In this document: positions 62,377 to 64,000 of the stretch, one piece after another
How positions within the stretch are numbered: the first letter of the stretch is position 1
Layout: every line of letters starts with the position of its first letter
From: Acanthochromis polyacanthus
Taxonomy: Eukaryota > Chordata > Actinopteri > Pomacentridae
Direction: 5' to 3'
Length of the DNA stretch: 64,000 nucleotides
NCBI RefSeq assembly: GCF_021347895.1
Contig: NC_067124.1
Coordinates: 15,614,521-15,678,520 of the forward strand
The notes under the pieces: generated by a model
Told to the model about the DNA's origin: nothing
What the model saw: only the letters and a program-made list of their open reading frames with translations
Database searches by the model: none
Program-made: the position numbers and the translations under genes

Positions 62377-62451
62377 CCTGTCTCTCCCTCTCTCTCTTGT
62401 TTCTTTTCTATCCCTCACGCTTCCTCCTTCTGTGTTTAGAAGGCGGTAAGT
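62377..62451 (+). other. Acceptor-microexon-donor-like arrangement
   Basis: A pyrimidine tract of about 60 bases (62377-62437) ends in TTTAG at 62435-62439. The next six bases, AAGGCG (62440-62445), are followed by a consensus donor GTAAGT (62446-62451) and AAATC. This is the layout of a 6-nt microexon, or of a recursive-splicing exon in a long intron. It may also be coincidence, since pyrimidine tracts are common here. Confidence 0.35.
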
Positions 62452-62760
62452 AAATCATATGGTCAGGCTTGTGCAAAGCCAGAAAATAATGGGATCATAT
62501 TCCATTCTCTTCCGCCTATCAAAGTTTCATACAATAGCAAAAAGCCTCCACTTTCAATACCCGGGAAATTCTAAAGACTCCGACAAATCAACATCCCCTG
62601 ACAGTACATAATGTATGGCTTTTGGTATCTAGCCTGTGAAGCCCCATCACAGCCCGATGATAGCTACATTGATTTACCTACACATACTGCCAACGACATT
62701 GGACTGAAGGCAAAGGATTGGAGTTTAGTTTACGAGGTATGAAGAGTATTCAGAGACGTA
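62450..62760. promoter_or_regulatory. Candidate conserved non-coding element
   Basis: A balanced, repeat-free segment with GGGATCATATTCC, CCTATCAAAGTTTC (TCF/LEF-like), GCCCGATGATAGC and ACATTGATTTACC. If the splice-like signal upstream is real, this would be its conserved intronic flank. Confidence 0.4.
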
Positions 62761-62853
62761 AGTTAAGCGAAGGACATCTGCTTTGCGAGCTTTGATGGAC
62801 TTGGTGGATTTCACAACCGAGGATTTCTCCATTTATGTTTTTCCTCTTTTTAT

Positions 62854-62868
62854 GGGGGGGGGGGGGGG
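62854..62868. repeat. Poly-G run (15 G)
   Basis: G homopolymer; length is sensitive to sequencing error. Confidence 0.9.
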
Positions 62869-63539
62869 CTTACAAAGTAACGAGTGTAGAAAGCAGCCTC
62901 ATGAAAATTCAGAATTGTTTCATCAGATACAACACAGCTTTTACTTTTGATGAAGCCTGAGCATTGTTTGTCTGGCTTGTCAGAAACTCTTGAGTGCCGT
63001 CCAAATGTTTACAATTGCGTCTTGATATCTCTATCTAAAATACAACCATTTGGTTTTACTATAAGCAGTCAAATTCCGCATCGATGCTTCCTGCTGACTG
63101 ATAAATAGCCAACTCCAACTCCAGCAGAAATGACAACTCTTTCCAAAACCAACTTGTCTCTCTCTCATGTGAAGTGTGTTTCCAAGGACATCTGGAAAGC
63201 AGCACTGTAGAAAACGTTAGCGTCTTTGCATGGCTGCTTTCTTCAGCAGATGTGCACCACATGGCACAGCACAGAAATTATAAGGAAATCATAACGTGCC
63301 CGGTGCCATAATTGCATTGTAAAAATGCCCCCCATGTACGCACACAATGATAGAATAACCCAAAGAAACGTTGGTAGACAGGAACTGCACTTCATAAAAC
63401 ACATTTGCACACATTCACACTCTAATCCACAAGCACACATGAGGTGAGACATCTAATTTAAGTCTCCATATAATTTACTATATCATACATACGTCAGGGT
63501 CCTGCTCTTTACTCATGCACACTCCCTCTAATCCAACAT

Positions 63540-63800
63540 TTCCTGGGGTCAAAGTGGAAGTGAGTGGAAGCCATTTCCAGCAGGAGCCCTCTATTGCCCT
63601 GATGGGGTTGATTAATCCACAGCAACTATGGTTTGTCTTCTACAGCTGAGTGAACAACTTCATTTCAACTGATGAGTTCAAGCTCAGGTCAGGGCAGTCC
63701 TCATCTGTGACATTACAACAGCCACACAATGAGAATTAATTTCTCTCACTGAAAACAACTACGTGGTACCAGGACCTGGCTTTACAGACATATTGCAATT
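63540..63800. promoter_or_regulatory. Candidate conserved non-coding element
   Basis: Contains GGGGTTGATTAATCCACAGC, GACATTACAAC and GAGAATTAATTTCTC. GTTGATTAATCCAC combines a GATTAATC palindromic homeodomain site with flanking sequence. GAGAATTAATTTCTC is a near-perfect 15-bp palindrome. Confidence 0.35.
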
Positions 63801-63861
63801 AGGATCAAAGAACTCAGAGAGGAGTTTTATGCTGAAATGATATCACTTTGTGTGCACATAC

Positions 63862-63884
63862 GTGTGTGTGTGTGTGTGTGTGTG
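63862..63884. repeat. (GT)n microsatellite
   Basis: About 11 GT units. Confidence 0.95.
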
Positions 63885-64000
63885 CTCTCGCAGGGTTGTT
63901 CGTTCTTCATGTGGCTTTGGTAATGTTGGTCAAATGTAAACAATGATGGCTTTTTTCCAGACTTTCTCTACGTTTGACAGATGATTGTTTGGAGTCTGGT

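Larger units (their letters stand above)
60441..64000. other. Non-coding block to the window end
   Basis: 60.44-61.48 kb is AT-rich without clear structure. 61.63-62.3 kb has ORFs without recognisable motifs. 62.4-62.8 kb holds a splice-like arrangement and an enhancer-like segment, listed separately. 62.9-63.5 kb is unremarkable. Confidence 0.55.

Overview
This window looks like vertebrate, almost certainly teleost fish, non-coding DNA. The evidence is the absence of any convincing long ORF or operon structure over 64 kb, many CA/GT, GA, poly-A, poly-C and poly-G tracts, a fish-type Tc1 transposon, and a tRNA-derived SINE with the 'AATAAAGGC' tail known from fish genomes. I found no host protein-coding exon that I can defend, and no tRNA, rRNA, CRISPR or prokaryotic feature. 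The species and the neighbouring genes cannot be told from the sequence alone.

Most of the window reads like a gene desert or a giant intron around a developmental gene. Many segments of 150-500 bp have balanced composition, no simple repeats and dense TAAT/ATTA homeodomain cores, POU octamers, E-boxes and short palindromes. These are listed as candidate conserved non-coding (enhancer-like) elements. The judgement is by eye and no alignment was run, so their confidences are low. They are densest at about 1-17 kb, 22-27 kb, 29-30 kb, 38.5-45 kb and 51.7-64 kb. AT-rich stretches with no visible constraint lie between them, for example 19.9-21.2 kb and 34.4-36.7 kb.

Mobile DNA is sparse and decayed. 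(1) At 30.8-31.2 kb, on the minus strand, there is a frameshifted Tc1/mariner transposase remnant. (2) At 47.2-48.8 kb, on the plus strand, there is a fish Tc1 element with its DD34E triad still readable. It carries two nonsense codons and is truncated at its 3' end. A palindromic element of about 386 bp, with an imperfect 8-bp target duplication, sits between its DNA-binding and catalytic parts. (3) At 50.2-50.4 kb, minus strand, there is a tRNA-derived SINE with a perfect 10-bp target duplication. (4) At 58.1-58.3 kb there is a probable L2/CR1-like LINE 3' tail.

The items most worth a second look are the nested transposon, a candidate 6-nt microexon or recursive-splicing site at 62.44 kb, long hairpins at 12.25-12.34 kb, 20.34 kb and 4.35 kb, a G-quadruplex cluster at 55.3 kb beside an enhancer-like block, and a 12-bp ATCGAT-centred palindrome at 29.43 kb. 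I did not find a new multi-gene system here.
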